Shown: piece by piece, positions 53,109 to 61,696 of the stretch
How the letters are laid out: each line of letters starts with the position of its first letter
How positions within the stretch are numbered: the stretch's first letter is position 1
From: Edaphobacter acidisoli
GTDB taxonomy: Bacteria > Acidobacteriota > Terriglobia > Terriglobales > Acidobacteriaceae
DNA length: 64,000 bases
Reading direction: 5' to 3'
Assembly (NCBI RefSeq): GCF_014642855.1
Contig: NZ_BMJB01000001.1
Coordinates: 3,038,001-3,102,000 of the forward strand
Position numbers and translations under genes: made by a program
The notes under the pieces: generated by a model
Databases searched by the model: none
What the model saw: only the letters and a program-made list of their open reading frames with translations
Told to the model about the DNA's origin: nothing

Positions 53109-53186
53109 AGGCTGCGATTTTAGCAGTCCGCAATCGTCCGAATCTCATTGAGAGCAGTCTGGGTAATTTGGCAAACAAAAAGCGAA

Positions 53187-53192
53187 TATAAT
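53187..53192 (+). promoter_or_regulatory. dinB: -10 element (TATAAT) of dinB
   Basis: TATAAT 14 bases before the GTG start, predicting a leader of about eight bases. The -35 is weak and no LexA-like box is visible. Confidence 0.4.
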
Positions 53193-53206
53193 CTCCGATA
53201 TTCACC

Positions 53207-54526
53207 GTGTCTGCCTCCGCAAATCCCGAGCGCTTCGGCTTCCTGCATATCGACCTCAACAGCTTCTTCGCGTCGGTCGAGCAGCAGTTGCACCCGGAGT
53301 ATCGCAACCGCCCACTTGCCGTCGTGCCGACGAAGGCCGACACAACCTGCTGCATCGCCGCAAGCTACGAAGCCAAAGCACTCGGCATCAAAACCGGCAC
53401 GCAGGTAGGCGAGGCGAAGCGCATCTGCCCCGAGATCGTGTTGATCGAAGGAGACCACGCGGACTACGCGAAGTACTCGAAGGCCATTTCGGATACGGTA
53501 GAACTGGTCTGTCCGGTTGCGCACAATCCCTCCATCGACGAGATGGTCTGCCAGCTCATGGGCCGCGAGCAGGAACCTCCACGCGCCCGGCGCATTGCGC
53601 TCGACATCAAGCAGGCCATCTACAAAAACGTCGGCGAAGCACTGCGCTGCTCCATCGGCATGGCCCCAAACCGCTACCTCGCCAAAATCGCCAGCGACAT
53701 GCAGAAGCCGGACGGACTGATCGGCCTCTTGCCGTCACAGTTGCCTCGCGCCATCGCCCACCTCGAACTGCGCGACCTCCCCGGCGTAGGCGCACGCACC
53801 GAGGTACGTCTGAACGCGAAGGGCATCCACACCATGCCGCAGCTTCTCGCGCTCGACCGCGCCGGAATGCACAAGCTCTGGAACAGCGTCTGGGGCGACC
53901 GCCTCTACCACTGGCTGCGCGGCGAAGAGACCGGCGACGACGGCGCGCCCGTGTCGAGCGGCATCCAGAAGTCACTCGGCCACTCGCACGTCATGGCGCC
54001 TGAGTTCCGCACCGACGAGGGCGCATGGGCCGTCGCAAACAAGCTGCTCCACAAAGCCGCCATGCGCCTCCGCATGGAAAAGTTCTACGCCGGGTCGCTC
54101 GCCGTGACGATCCGCTTTGCGTTGACGAAGGAGCAGGCTGCACGGATGAAGTCGCGACAGCACTTCAGCGGCCTCAAACACGCAGGCTGGGGCCTGGAGG
54201 CGCGCTTCCGCGAGTGCCAGGACACGCTCTCGCTGCTCGAAGTCATGCGCCAGCTCTGGCGGCAGCGCCCACAAGGCGAAGAGTTCCGGCGGCCATTCTT
54301 CGTCGGCGTCACACTCCGCGAGCTGACGCCAGAGAGCGAACACCAGGCGGAGCTGTTCAGCGACCCCAACAACCGCCCTCAGCTCTCAGCCACAATGGAC
54401 AAGCTGAACCTCAAGTACGGCCACACGACACTGCACTTCGCCGGAATGCTCCCCGCACGCGAGTCCGCCCCAACGCGCATCGCGTTCACGCAGATCCCCG
54501 TGCAATACGGCGTGGATTACATGTAG
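53207..54526 (+). CDS. dinB: Y-family DNA polymerase (DNA polymerase IV-like)
   Basis: 439 aa translesion polymerase. Palm metal residues: Asp16 in FLHIDLNSFFASVE, and the second pair in PSIDEMVCQL (about 109-114). Fingers GTQVGEAKRICPEIVLIEG, thumb ALRCSIGMAPNRYLAKIASDMQKPDG and HhH LPGVGARTEV, then the little-finger domain (about 240-355). The usual SIDEA(Y/F)LD continuation is SIDEMVCQL here, which is unusual. GTG start 53207. No clear beta-clamp motif at the C-terminus. Confidence 0.88.
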   Translation: MSASANPERFGFLHIDLNSFFASVEQQLHPEYRNRPLAVVPTKADTTCCIAASYEAKALGIKTGTQVGEAKRICPEIVLIEGDHADYAKYSKAISDTVELVCPVAHNPSIDEMVCQLMGREQEPPRARRIALDIKQAIYKNVGEALRCSIGMAPNRYLAKIASDMQKPDGLIGLLPSQLPRAIAHLELRDLPGVGARTEVRLNAKGIHTMPQLLALDRAGMHKLWNSVWGDRLYHWLRGEETGDDGAPVSSGIQKSLGHSHVMAPEFRTDEGAWAVANKLLHKAAMRLRMEKFYAGSLAVTIRFALTKEQAARMKSRQHFSGLKHAGWGLEARFRECQDTLSLLEVMRQLWRQRPQGEEFRRPFFVGVTLRELTPESEHQAELFSDPNNRPQLSATMDKLNLKYGHTTLHFAGMLPARESAPTRIAFTQIPVQYGVDYM

Positions 54527-54549
54527 TCGCGGTTATAGTTCGAGAGAGG

Positions 54550-55371
54550 ATGAGTTCATCACAAAAATATGTGGGCCGTCTCGCTCCCTCGCCAACGGGA
54601 TTGCTGCACCTTGGCCATGCAGCCACATTCTGGATCGCGCACCAGCGAGCAAAAGCGCATCACGGAACGCTCCTGTTGCGCAACGAAGACCTCGATCCAC
54701 AACGCTCGAAACAGGAGTTCGTCGATGCGATGCTGGAGGACCTCGCGTGGCTCGGAATCGAGTGGCGGCCACCGATGGCAGTGCAATCTGCGCGGCTCGC
54801 ACTGTACCGTGAAGCATTCGATCGCCTGCTGGCCGGAGGCTTCGTCTACCCATGCTCATGCAGTCGCAGAGATCTGGCCCAAATGGTCGCCGCTCCACAC
54901 GAAGACACAGACGATGAACCTGTCTACAGCGGCAAGTGCCGACCAACTACAAGCGTCGCGCACGCCTTCGAAGAAGGCATGAACTACCGCTTTCGCGTCC
55001 CTGACAGCGAAGCGATTCGCTTCACCGATGGCAACATGGGCGAACAGTGTTTCACCGCAGGCATAGACTTCGGCGACTTCCTCGTCTGGCGCAAAGACGG
55101 CCTGCCGAGCTATCAACTCGCCTGTGTAGTCGACGATGCAGCGATGCGAATCACAGAAGCAGTACGTGGAGCAGATCTGCTGAAGTCCACTGCCCGCCAG
55201 CTCCTCTTGCAATGCGCACTCAGTTTGCCGTCAGTCGCATACTTCCACACGCAACTGCTCCGCGATGAGCACGGCGTAAGGCTCGCAAAACGTCACGATG
55301 CGCTGGCAATCCGCACACTGCGCGAGCGCGGCATGACTCCCGCACAAGTCATGGCGATGTTTGCAACATGA
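54550..55371 (+). CDS. gluQ: Glutamyl-Q tRNA(Asp) synthetase
   Basis: 273 aa, half a GluRS without anticodon domain. HIGH-type HLGH in APSPTGLLHLGHAATF, the NEDLDPQRSK site, zinc ligands CSCSRRDL ... YSGKCR, and the KMSKS-like KRHDALAI. It attaches Glu to queuosine in the tRNA-Asp anticodon loop. ATG 54550 opens the family sequence VGRLAPSPTG; the frame runs further back inside dinB. TATAGT at 54534-54539 may be its own promoter. Its partner enzyme, AspRS, is at 33669-35489. Confidence 0.93.
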   Translation: MSSSQKYVGRLAPSPTGLLHLGHAATFWIAHQRAKAHHGTLLLRNEDLDPQRSKQEFVDAMLEDLAWLGIEWRPPMAVQSARLALYREAFDRLLAGGFVYPCSCSRRDLAQMVAAPHEDTDDEPVYSGKCRPTTSVAHAFEEGMNYRFRVPDSEAIRFTDGNMGEQCFTAGIDFGDFLVWRKDGLPSYQLACVVDDAAMRITEAVRGADLLKSTARQLLLQCALSLPSVAYFHTQLLRDEHGVRLAKRHDALAIRTLRERGMTPAQVMAMFAT

Positions 55372-55392
55372 TCGATACAGCAGCATCCATCG

Positions 55393-57744
55393 CTATGGAT
55401 TCTGAGCATAAATCTCCAGAACATCGTTCCACGGCTTCATCTCGTACTCATGCGGAGGCGTGTCGCCCGCTAGATAGCGCACGAAATAATCCCACCGCCG
55501 GCGCATCATGTACTGCGAATCAGGCCCGTAGCCGTGGCGCTGATTCGGCAGCAGAATCAGGTCGAAGTCCTTGTTCGCTTTGATCAGCGCATCGACAACC
55601 AGCAGCGTATTGTTCATCGGAACATTGTCATCCATCGTTCCGTGCGCCAGCAGCAGATGCCCCTTCAGGTTCTTGGCGAAGCTCTGATTGGCCTGGCTGT
55701 CATAATTCGAAGTCCCATTGGGGTTCGTGACCACCAGTCCAGACCACTTCTCAGCCCAGTCATCTTCATAGTCGCGGTTGTCATGATTACCGCTCTCGCT
55801 GATGCCCACTTTGAAAAAATCAGGAAAGTGAAACATCGCTGAAGCCGTAGCATAGCCTCCGCCCGAGTGCCCCCAGATGCCCGCGCGATCAAGATCAATC
55901 CACGGATAGCGCGCGGCAAGCTGCTTCATCCCCGCAATCTGATCGGGAATCGTATCGTCGCCCAGGTTGCCGTAGTAGAACTCGTGAAACGCCTTCGAGC
56001 GTGAAGGCGTGCCCATGCCATCAATGCACACCACGACGAAGCCCAACTCGGCAAGCGCCTGATCATCCACATGTGCCGCGCTGAAGTGCCGCGAACCACA
56101 CGAGCTGCTCCATGGCCCAGGATAGATGTAGTTGATGATGGGATACTTCCTTGCCGGGTCGAAATCCGTCGGCTTGAACATGTAGCCATACAAATCAGTC
56201 TTGCCATCACGCGCCTTCACCGTGATGGGCGTCAGCGGCTTCCAGCCCGCCGCAACGAGCGTCGTGATGTCCTGCTTCGTCACATCCATGTCGAGCGCGC
56301 CATCATTGCCGCGAACGACGGCAGTCTGCGGCTCAGTGGGCGTGGAATAGACATCAGCGAAGTAACGGCCATCCGGCGAAGGCGTAATGTCGTGGTCGGC
56401 GTCCTCAGGCGTCAGCAATTTCTGATCAGTCCCATCGAAGCGCACGCTGTAATAATGCTCAAAATAAGGATCGCGCCCCGTCTCTTTACCCACGCCAACG
56501 AAGTAAAGCACGCGCGCCTTCGGGTCAACATAAAGCATCTGCGACACGTTGCCCTCGCCATGCGTAATCTGGTTTTTGAGTTTGCCGGTCGTCAAGTCAT
56601 ACAGATACATCTGCCCCCAGTTCGAACGTTCGCTGAACCAGAGAAATTCATTCGATCCGGGCAGATACTTCCAGTTCACCTTGCCATTGCCGCTCTCGAA
56701 AAACTTCGGCGCCGTCTCGGTATACACCGTGCGCACGTCGCCCGTAGCCGCATCAGCCACGCGCAGCCACACCTGCTTGTGATCGCGCGAGGTGGATGCA
56801 AAGGCAAGCGTCTTGCTGTCTGGACCCCACTCAACATCGTCCCAGGTAGTGTCCTCACAGCTCACGTCATCACAAATAGTCGAGCGATGAAAGTCCGCTG
56901 GCATCTCGAGCCGGACAACCTTGCGCTGGCCCACATCGATGATGACGCGCTCAATCATCGCAACGTTCTTGTCGCCAGCCAGCGGATACTTCCATGTCAC
57001 CAGATCAGAATGACCATTCGTGACTGGAACCAGATACATATTGCCGACCTTGCGCTCGTCCTGCTGAAAGGTAGCAATCTTCTTCGAGTCGGGCGACCAG
57101 GCCACAATAGCGCTGTCCGTGCGCTTCCAGCCCGCGTTGTCGGTGGCGTAGCCAAAGTTCTCCACGCCATCCGTAGTCAGTTGCGTCTCCTTGCCCGTAG
57201 TCACATCACGCACCCACAGGTTCCAGTCGCGAATGAACGCCGCCTTCTTGCCGTCGGGAGAAAGCGTCCCCGGTTCAGGACCGCCCTTATGCTCCTCTGC
57301 CGTGCATTTACCTTTGCCTGAGAGGTCGCAATACATCGTGACCTCGCGGATGGTGACGTCCACCTCGCGATCTCCATCGCTCAACTTGAGCTCAGTGATC
57401 TCGAGATGGTGCGGGTCAAAGGTTCTCCCCGCAGCAGCTTCTGTCAGTGCAGCAGCCAGCTTCGCATGGTCAAACGCCGGCTCTCTCGTCTTCTTCGCCG
57501 GATCGACAACCATGTAAGTCACGCCGCTCGCATCACGATCGAAGTACCAGAAGCGGCCATCGTCGAGCCAATGAACACTGTGCACGGTGTGATACACAAG
57601 CGGGTTCACGTTGTACCCCATGAATTTCTCCGCCCGCGCATAGACCGCATCGGTAAGTACCTTGCCCTGAGCCCGCCCGTTGCCCGTCCAGCCAAACACC
57701 AGCGCAATCACAGCGACAACACACAGGCTCCTGCGTCGAATCAT
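55393..57744 (-). CDS. Secreted dipeptidyl-peptidase IV-like S9 peptidase
   Basis: 783 aa. Signal peptide (1-25, VFGWTGNGRAQ). N-terminal beta-propeller (DPPIV_N, about 60-530: WSPDSKKIATFQQDER, DVEWGPDSKTLAF), then alpha/beta-hydrolase catalytic domain: nucleophile Ser in GIWGHSGGGYAT, Asp in GTMDDNVPMNN and His in NQRHGYGPDS. Releases dipeptides from N-termini in the periplasm. GGAGGAG just before the start. Converges with gluQ, only 21 bases apart. Confidence 0.92.
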   Translation of the reverse strand: MIRRRSLCVVAVIALVFGWTGNGRAQGKVLTDAVYARAEKFMGYNVNPLVYHTVHSVHWLDDGRFWYFDRDASGVTYMVVDPAKKTREPAFDHAKLAAALTEAAAGRTFDPHHLEITELKLSDGDREVDVTIREVTMYCDLSGKGKCTAEEHKGGPEPGTLSPDGKKAAFIRDWNLWVRDVTTGKETQLTTDGVENFGYATDNAGWKRTDSAIVAWSPDSKKIATFQQDERKVGNMYLVPVTNGHSDLVTWKYPLAGDKNVAMIERVIIDVGQRKVVRLEMPADFHRSTICDDVSCEDTTWDDVEWGPDSKTLAFASTSRDHKQVWLRVADAATGDVRTVYTETAPKFFESGNGKVNWKYLPGSNEFLWFSERSNWGQMYLYDLTTGKLKNQITHGEGNVSQMLYVDPKARVLYFVGVGKETGRDPYFEHYYSVRFDGTDQKLLTPEDADHDITPSPDGRYFADVYSTPTEPQTAVVRGNDGALDMDVTKQDITTLVAAGWKPLTPITVKARDGKTDLYGYMFKPTDFDPARKYPIINYIYPGPWSSSCGSRHFSAAHVDDQALAELGFVVVCIDGMGTPSRSKAFHEFYYGNLGDDTIPDQIAGMKQLAARYPWIDLDRAGIWGHSGGGYATASAMFHFPDFFKVGISESGNHDNRDYEDDWAEKWSGLVVTNPNGTSNYDSQANQSFAKNLKGHLLLAHGTMDDNVPMNNTLLVVDALIKANKDFDLILLPNQRHGYGPDSQYMMRRRWDYFVRYLAGDTPPHEYEMKPWNDVLEIYAQNP

Positions 57745-57791
57745 CTACACTCCTCCATTGCAAATGCATTTGAGGTTACGCGAACGCGGCA

Positions 57792-58550
57792 TCATTTGGC
57801 ATCAGTCCCGCGCAGCTTCCAGAGCACCTGCCGCAGAATCCCCATCCACACCGGAGCATCGCCCGCAGAGACGCCCATGCGCGTGACCAACCGCCGCATC
57901 TGTTCCTCCGAGCAGTTCGCCGGATGCCGCTCCGTATATCCAGACTCGCGCAGCACCTCAGTAAGCAGCACAGTCAACCGCTCGCGCTCGCCAGCAGTCG
58001 CATCAGTATCCGCGGGAGCCGCGGCATCTCCACCCTGCCGCACCAACTCATACAAACAAACCGCAGCAGCCTGCCCTAGATTCATCGAAGGGTGCCGGGC
58101 ATCTTCGTACTCCTGCATCGGAATAGTCATAAGCCAGGTGCAATGACTCAACTCTTCGTTGCTGAGGCCTGTCTTCTCCGACCCGAAGAGCAAAGCCACG
58201 CGTCCAGCGCCATCTTCGCGCGCCAGTTCTCCTCGAACCAGCGGCGCAGCCTCGGCCAGCGTATAGAGCCGGTGCTGCAAAGCGCGCTCGCCGACCGCAG
58301 TCGTCCCAACGACTAGCGTGCAATCTTCAACTGCAGCGCCCACGCTCTCGAAGGTCCTTGCCGTAGCAAGCACGTCCGAAGCATCGACCGCAGATCGTGC
58401 TGCCTCAAACGGCACGGAGTAATCGTTCACGATGCGCAGATCGCCAAAGCCAAAGTCGTGCATGGCCCGCGCCACTGCGCCTATGTTGTTTGGATTGCGC
58501 GCACGTACCAGCACAAGGGTGACGCGCCCTGCATGTTCACAAGAAAGCAT
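57792..58550 (-). CDS. TrmJ/TrmH-type SPOUT RNA 2'-O-methyltransferase
   Basis: 252 aa. Trefoil-knot SPOUT fold: motif 1 LVRARNPNNIGAVARAMHDFGF, motif 2 VALLFGSEKTGLSNEEL, motif 3 IPMQEYEDARHPSMNLGQAAAVCLYEL (SMNLGQA); C-terminal helical tail of the TrmJ kind. Methylates tRNA ribose, by homology at position 32. ATG 58550 is chosen; a TTG at 58571 is in frame. A TAAAAT element eight bases upstream may make it near-leaderless. Confidence 0.88.
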   Translation of the reverse strand: MLSCEHAGRVTLVLVRARNPNNIGAVARAMHDFGFGDLRIVNDYSVPFEAARSAVDASDVLATARTFESVGAAVEDCTLVVGTTAVGERALQHRLYTLAEAAPLVRGELAREDGAGRVALLFGSEKTGLSNEELSHCTWLMTIPMQEYEDARHPSMNLGQAAAVCLYELVRQGGDAAAPADTDATAGERERLTVLLTEVLRESGYTERHPANCSEEQMRRLVTRMGVSAGDAPVWMGILRQVLWKLRGTDAK

Positions 58551-58558
58551 TGCACCCG

Positions 58559-58564
58559 ATTTTA
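58559..58564 (-). promoter_or_regulatory. -10-like element (TAAAAT) of the TrmJ-like gene
   Basis: Minus-strand TAAAAT, eight bases before ATG 58550, with no Shine-Dalgarno site between. Confidence 0.35.
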
Positions 58565-58576
58565 AGCGCAAAGAAA

Positions 58577-58605
58577 GCGGCCGGCGAAGTACATTCGCCG
58601 GCCGC
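58577..58605 (-). terminator. Rho-independent-like terminator of the YXWGXW gene
   Basis: GCGGCCGGCGAA / TTCGCCGGCCGC, 12-bp perfect stem, 5-base loop, then CTTTCTTT on the minus strand. Confidence 0.75.
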
Positions 58606-58624
58606 AGGTAGGAAGTGCTTACGT

Positions 58625-59572
58625 CTAACGCTCGCGTCCGTTCTCGTGGCCCTGAGGATGGCTCTGCGTCGCGGCATTATGTTTGTCGTTGTAGATTGAA
58701 CGGCTGACATTGTTCTGCCGCTGGTTGACCTGCTGTCGTTCCTGCTGCGTCAAGCGTCCGCCATTGGCCTGACGGTCCTGTCGCACCTGGCGGTTGATGC
58801 TGGCTTCGCGGCCCTCAACGTTGCGCGTCTCACCCGCCGTCATCTGGCCGGAGCGCACGCCATTGGCGATGCGGCCCTGCTGATTTTCGGCGCGGGCGCC
58901 AACGCGGGACATCGCCATCGTCTGCGGACGCCCATGGTTGACCGAAGCAAGCTGGTTCCGGTCGCGCGAAGCTACTTCACGATGGCTCACCTGCTCGGAA
59001 GTCGGCTGATAGTGCTGCTCGCGCGACGCTGCCATCTCCTGTGCCGAGGCCCGCGCGGTCAGGCCGCCGTTGCCGCCGTTGTAGCTCACGCGATTGTAGT
59101 TGTTCACGATGACGGTCTTGTTATAGACATTGTGAACATTCGTGATGTTGATATTGTTCACCGAGCGGTTGTAGGCGAAAACTCCGCCATGCCAATAGCC
59201 GCCCGCATACCCATAGCCCGTATAGCCGAAGCCATAGTTCACGCCGCCGTAGAAGCCGATGTGCGGGCCCCAGTAGCCGGCATGGAAGGCATAGAAGCCG
59301 CCGCTCCAGCCCCAGTATCCCGGGGTCCACAGCATGCCAACGGCAGGAGGACGCACCCAGACACCAGGCACCCAGTAGTAGCCATCCGGGCCGTAAGCCC
59401 AGTAGCCGGGAGTCCACATATAGCCATCGCCGGGGCAGATGGGCTGCGTATAAACCGGCAGCACGGGAGGAGCAACGGTGATATTCACGAAGACACCGGC
59501 AAAGCTGGCCGCAGGTACTGCCGCAAGCACGGTCGCCATCACGACGGTACGAACTGAGCTGAAGAGTCGCAT
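58625..59572 (-). CDS. Secreted YXWGXW-repeat protein
   Basis: 315 aa. Signal peptide (1-27, AAVPAASFAG). Residues about 45-150 contain Trp/Tyr/Gly repeats of the YxWxPGYW type (YMWTPGYWAY, YYWVPGVWV, MLWTPGYWGW), then Gly/Tyr-rich and Asn-rich stretches; from about 190 a Gln/Arg/Asn-rich low-complexity tail (NRQVRQDRQANGG). Such WxxGxW proteins are exported and possibly cell-wall or surface-bound; function unknown. ATG 59572 has GAGG nine bases upstream. Confidence 0.78.
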   Translation of the reverse strand: MRLFSSVRTVVMATVLAAVPAASFAGVFVNITVAPPVLPVYTQPICPGDGYMWTPGYWAYGPDGYYWVPGVWVRPPAVGMLWTPGYWGWSGGFYAFHAGYWGPHIGFYGGVNYGFGYTGYGYAGGYWHGGVFAYNRSVNNINITNVHNVYNKTVIVNNYNRVSYNGGNGGLTARASAQEMAASREQHYQPTSEQVSHREVASRDRNQLASVNHGRPQTMAMSRVGARAENQQGRIANGVRSGQMTAGETRNVEGREASINRQVRQDRQANGGRLTQQERQQVNQRQNNVSRSIYNDKHNAATQSHPQGHENGRER

Positions 59573-59827
59573 TTCGATCAACCTCGGAAAGAGTGCCACG
59601 GCCCAATCGCCGCGGCTTTCTCGATTTGAACGGGCCTTTTGCCCGTCCGTAAATACCACTATGGGAACACGGCCTGGTGTAGGAAGTTTTGCAAAATCTT
59701 TTCCGCACCATCCGTACCTACAACGAAAGTGGAATCAGGGGCAGAAACTCCTCTCGTTTCGGTAAATACTTCCATCCACCGCCCGGCAAAAGGCCATTTC
59801 CGCATCGGCATTCTAAGATGGAAACGT

Positions 59828-61630
59828 ATGCCGGACAATCTCTCCCAGACGGTCAAGCAGCAGGCGGACATCGTGCGCGTCATCGGCGAGTACGTCAAGC
59901 TGCGCAAGAGCGGCGCGCAGAACTACACCGGCCTCTGCCCATTCCACAAAGAGAAGACCGGCAGCTTCTCCGTCAACGCCCTGCACGGCTACTTCTATTG
60001 CTTCGGTTGCCACGAAAAGGGCGACGTCTTCACCTTCCTCATGAAGATGGAGAACGTCAGCTTCCCTGAGGCCGTGCGCATGGCCGCCGCTAAATGCGGT
60101 ATCGCTCTGCCCAAACGCGAATTCAACTCGCCCGAAGAGGCGCGCGAAGCCGGACAGCGCCGCCAACTCATCGATATCCACGAAGCTGCAACACAATACT
60201 TCGAAGCCGGACTCAAAAGCGCCGAAGCAGCCCGCGCGCGCGAGTACCTCACCGGCCGCGGAGTCTCCGCAGAGACTATCGCAAAGTTCCGCATCGGCTA
60301 CGCGCCCGATGACTTCAACCACATGCGCGAACAGCTCGCGCGGCACTTCAACGACGAGGTGCTCCGCGCCAGCGGCCTCTTCAGCGCACGCGAACAAGCC
60401 GACGGCAGCCAGGGACAACTCTACGCGCGCTTTCGCAAGCGCATCACCTTCCCCATCGCCAACGAGCAGGGCAAAACCATCGCCTTCACCGGCCGCGCGC
60501 TCGACGCTGAAGACGAAAAAGGCCGCCCCATCGCCAAATATCTCAACTCACCCGAGACCGCGCTCTATACAAAAGGACAAATCCTCTTCAACCTCGACAA
60601 AGCGAAAGCCGAGATCCGCAAACTCGGCTTCGCGCTCCTGGTCGAAGGCCAGATGGACTGCATCTCCGTCTACATGGCCGGCATCCACAACGTCGTCGCC
60701 ACATCAGGCACGGCCTTCACCGAAGCGCAGGTGCGCCTGCTCAGCCGCTTCACTCCTCAAAAACAAGTCATCCTCAACTTCGACCCCGACAACGCCGGCC
60801 AGAACGCCGCCGAAAAAGCCTGCGCTCTGCTCGTCGAAGAAGGCTTCGAGGTCCGCATCGTCCTGCTCGACGACGGCCTCGACCCCGACCGCTTCCTCCG
60901 CGAACGCGGCCTCGAAGCGTACACCGCCGCCGTGCGCGCCGCGCATCGCTACATGGACTACCTCATCGACCGCGCCCGCCAGGAGTTCCCCGCCCGCACC
61001 GCCGACGCGAAGGTCAAGGCAATGAACTTCCTCCTGCCGCACATCCGCCGCATGCCCAATCGCATTCAGCGCGACGAATTCGCCGCCGATGCCGCGCAAA
61101 AGCTCAACATCGACTCCGCCATCCTGCGCCAGGAGCTGAAGCAGGCCGCTGCCCAGCGCGTCGAAAGCATCCGCCAGCACACGCACGACCCCGCGAGCGA
61201 AACCGAGCGCATCCTGCTCCGCGCCCTCGTGCTGCCCGAAGACGACCCCGCTCGCACGCTCGCAGCCGAAGAACTCTCGCACCATCCCGAGTGGTACGAC
61301 GGTCTCCCCTCCGCCGCGATATTGGAAGCACTCTCCAACGCTCTAGCGCCCGAAAACCCACTCGACGCCGCCCCCGATCAAGAAAGCCGCGTGCTGCTGG
61401 CTCGCGCACTCGAATTTGTCGAAGAGCCCACAGACGTTAGCACGCCACCGCAGTCACCTGCCGAGCAGGTAGAAAACGCGCTGCACACCTTGCGCTTCCG
61501 CCACCTGGAACATCGCCAGCGCGAGGTACGCACCCTGATCGCCGAAGCTGAACGTCGCAACGATCACGAGATGCTTGCCCGGTTGACGGCAGAAAAGATG
61601 CAGATCGACCGGACTTTGCGGCAACTTTAG
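59828..61630 (+). CDS. dnaG: DNA primase
   Basis: 600 aa. N-terminal zinc ribbon (Cys37, His40, Cys58, Cys61: GLCPFHKEKTGSF, YCFGCHEKGD), catalytic core with TOPRIM metal site (LLVEGQMDCISVY, about 270; LNFDPDNAGQNAA, about 320), and C-terminal helicase-binding helical region. Synthesises RNA primers at the replication fork. The start at 59828 is set by the family opening MPDNLSQTVKQQADIVRVIGEY; the frame is open from 59639. The usual partners rpsU and rpoD are not adjacent: rpsU is 28 kb away and rpoD is not seen. Confidence 0.96.
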   Translation: MPDNLSQTVKQQADIVRVIGEYVKLRKSGAQNYTGLCPFHKEKTGSFSVNALHGYFYCFGCHEKGDVFTFLMKMENVSFPEAVRMAAAKCGIALPKREFNSPEEAREAGQRRQLIDIHEAATQYFEAGLKSAEAARAREYLTGRGVSAETIAKFRIGYAPDDFNHMREQLARHFNDEVLRASGLFSAREQADGSQGQLYARFRKRITFPIANEQGKTIAFTGRALDAEDEKGRPIAKYLNSPETALYTKGQILFNLDKAKAEIRKLGFALLVEGQMDCISVYMAGIHNVVATSGTAFTEAQVRLLSRFTPQKQVILNFDPDNAGQNAAEKACALLVEEGFEVRIVLLDDGLDPDRFLRERGLEAYTAAVRAAHRYMDYLIDRARQEFPARTADAKVKAMNFLLPHIRRMPNRIQRDEFAADAAQKLNIDSAILRQELKQAAAQRVESIRQHTHDPASETERILLRALVLPEDDPARTLAAEELSHHPEWYDGLPSAAILEALSNALAPENPLDAAPDQESRVLLARALEFVEEPTDVSTPPQSPAEQVENALHTLRFRHLEHRQREVRTLIAEAERRNDHEMLARLTAEKMQIDRTLRQL

Positions 61631-61696
61631 ACAGAATCCGCCGTCGAGTCCCTGTGCTAAATTTAGGAAAGTTGCAAGCTGGAGATTTACTAAAAC

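Noticed and set aside
56071..57321. Plus-strand open frame of 416 codons
   Set aside because: Antisense shadow of the S9 peptidase; no ribosome site or motif.
59828..61630. rpsU-dnaG-rpoD macromolecular synthesis operon
   Set aside because: dnaG is flanked by a YXWGXW gene and a flippase; rpsU is separate at 31 kb and rpoD is not present.
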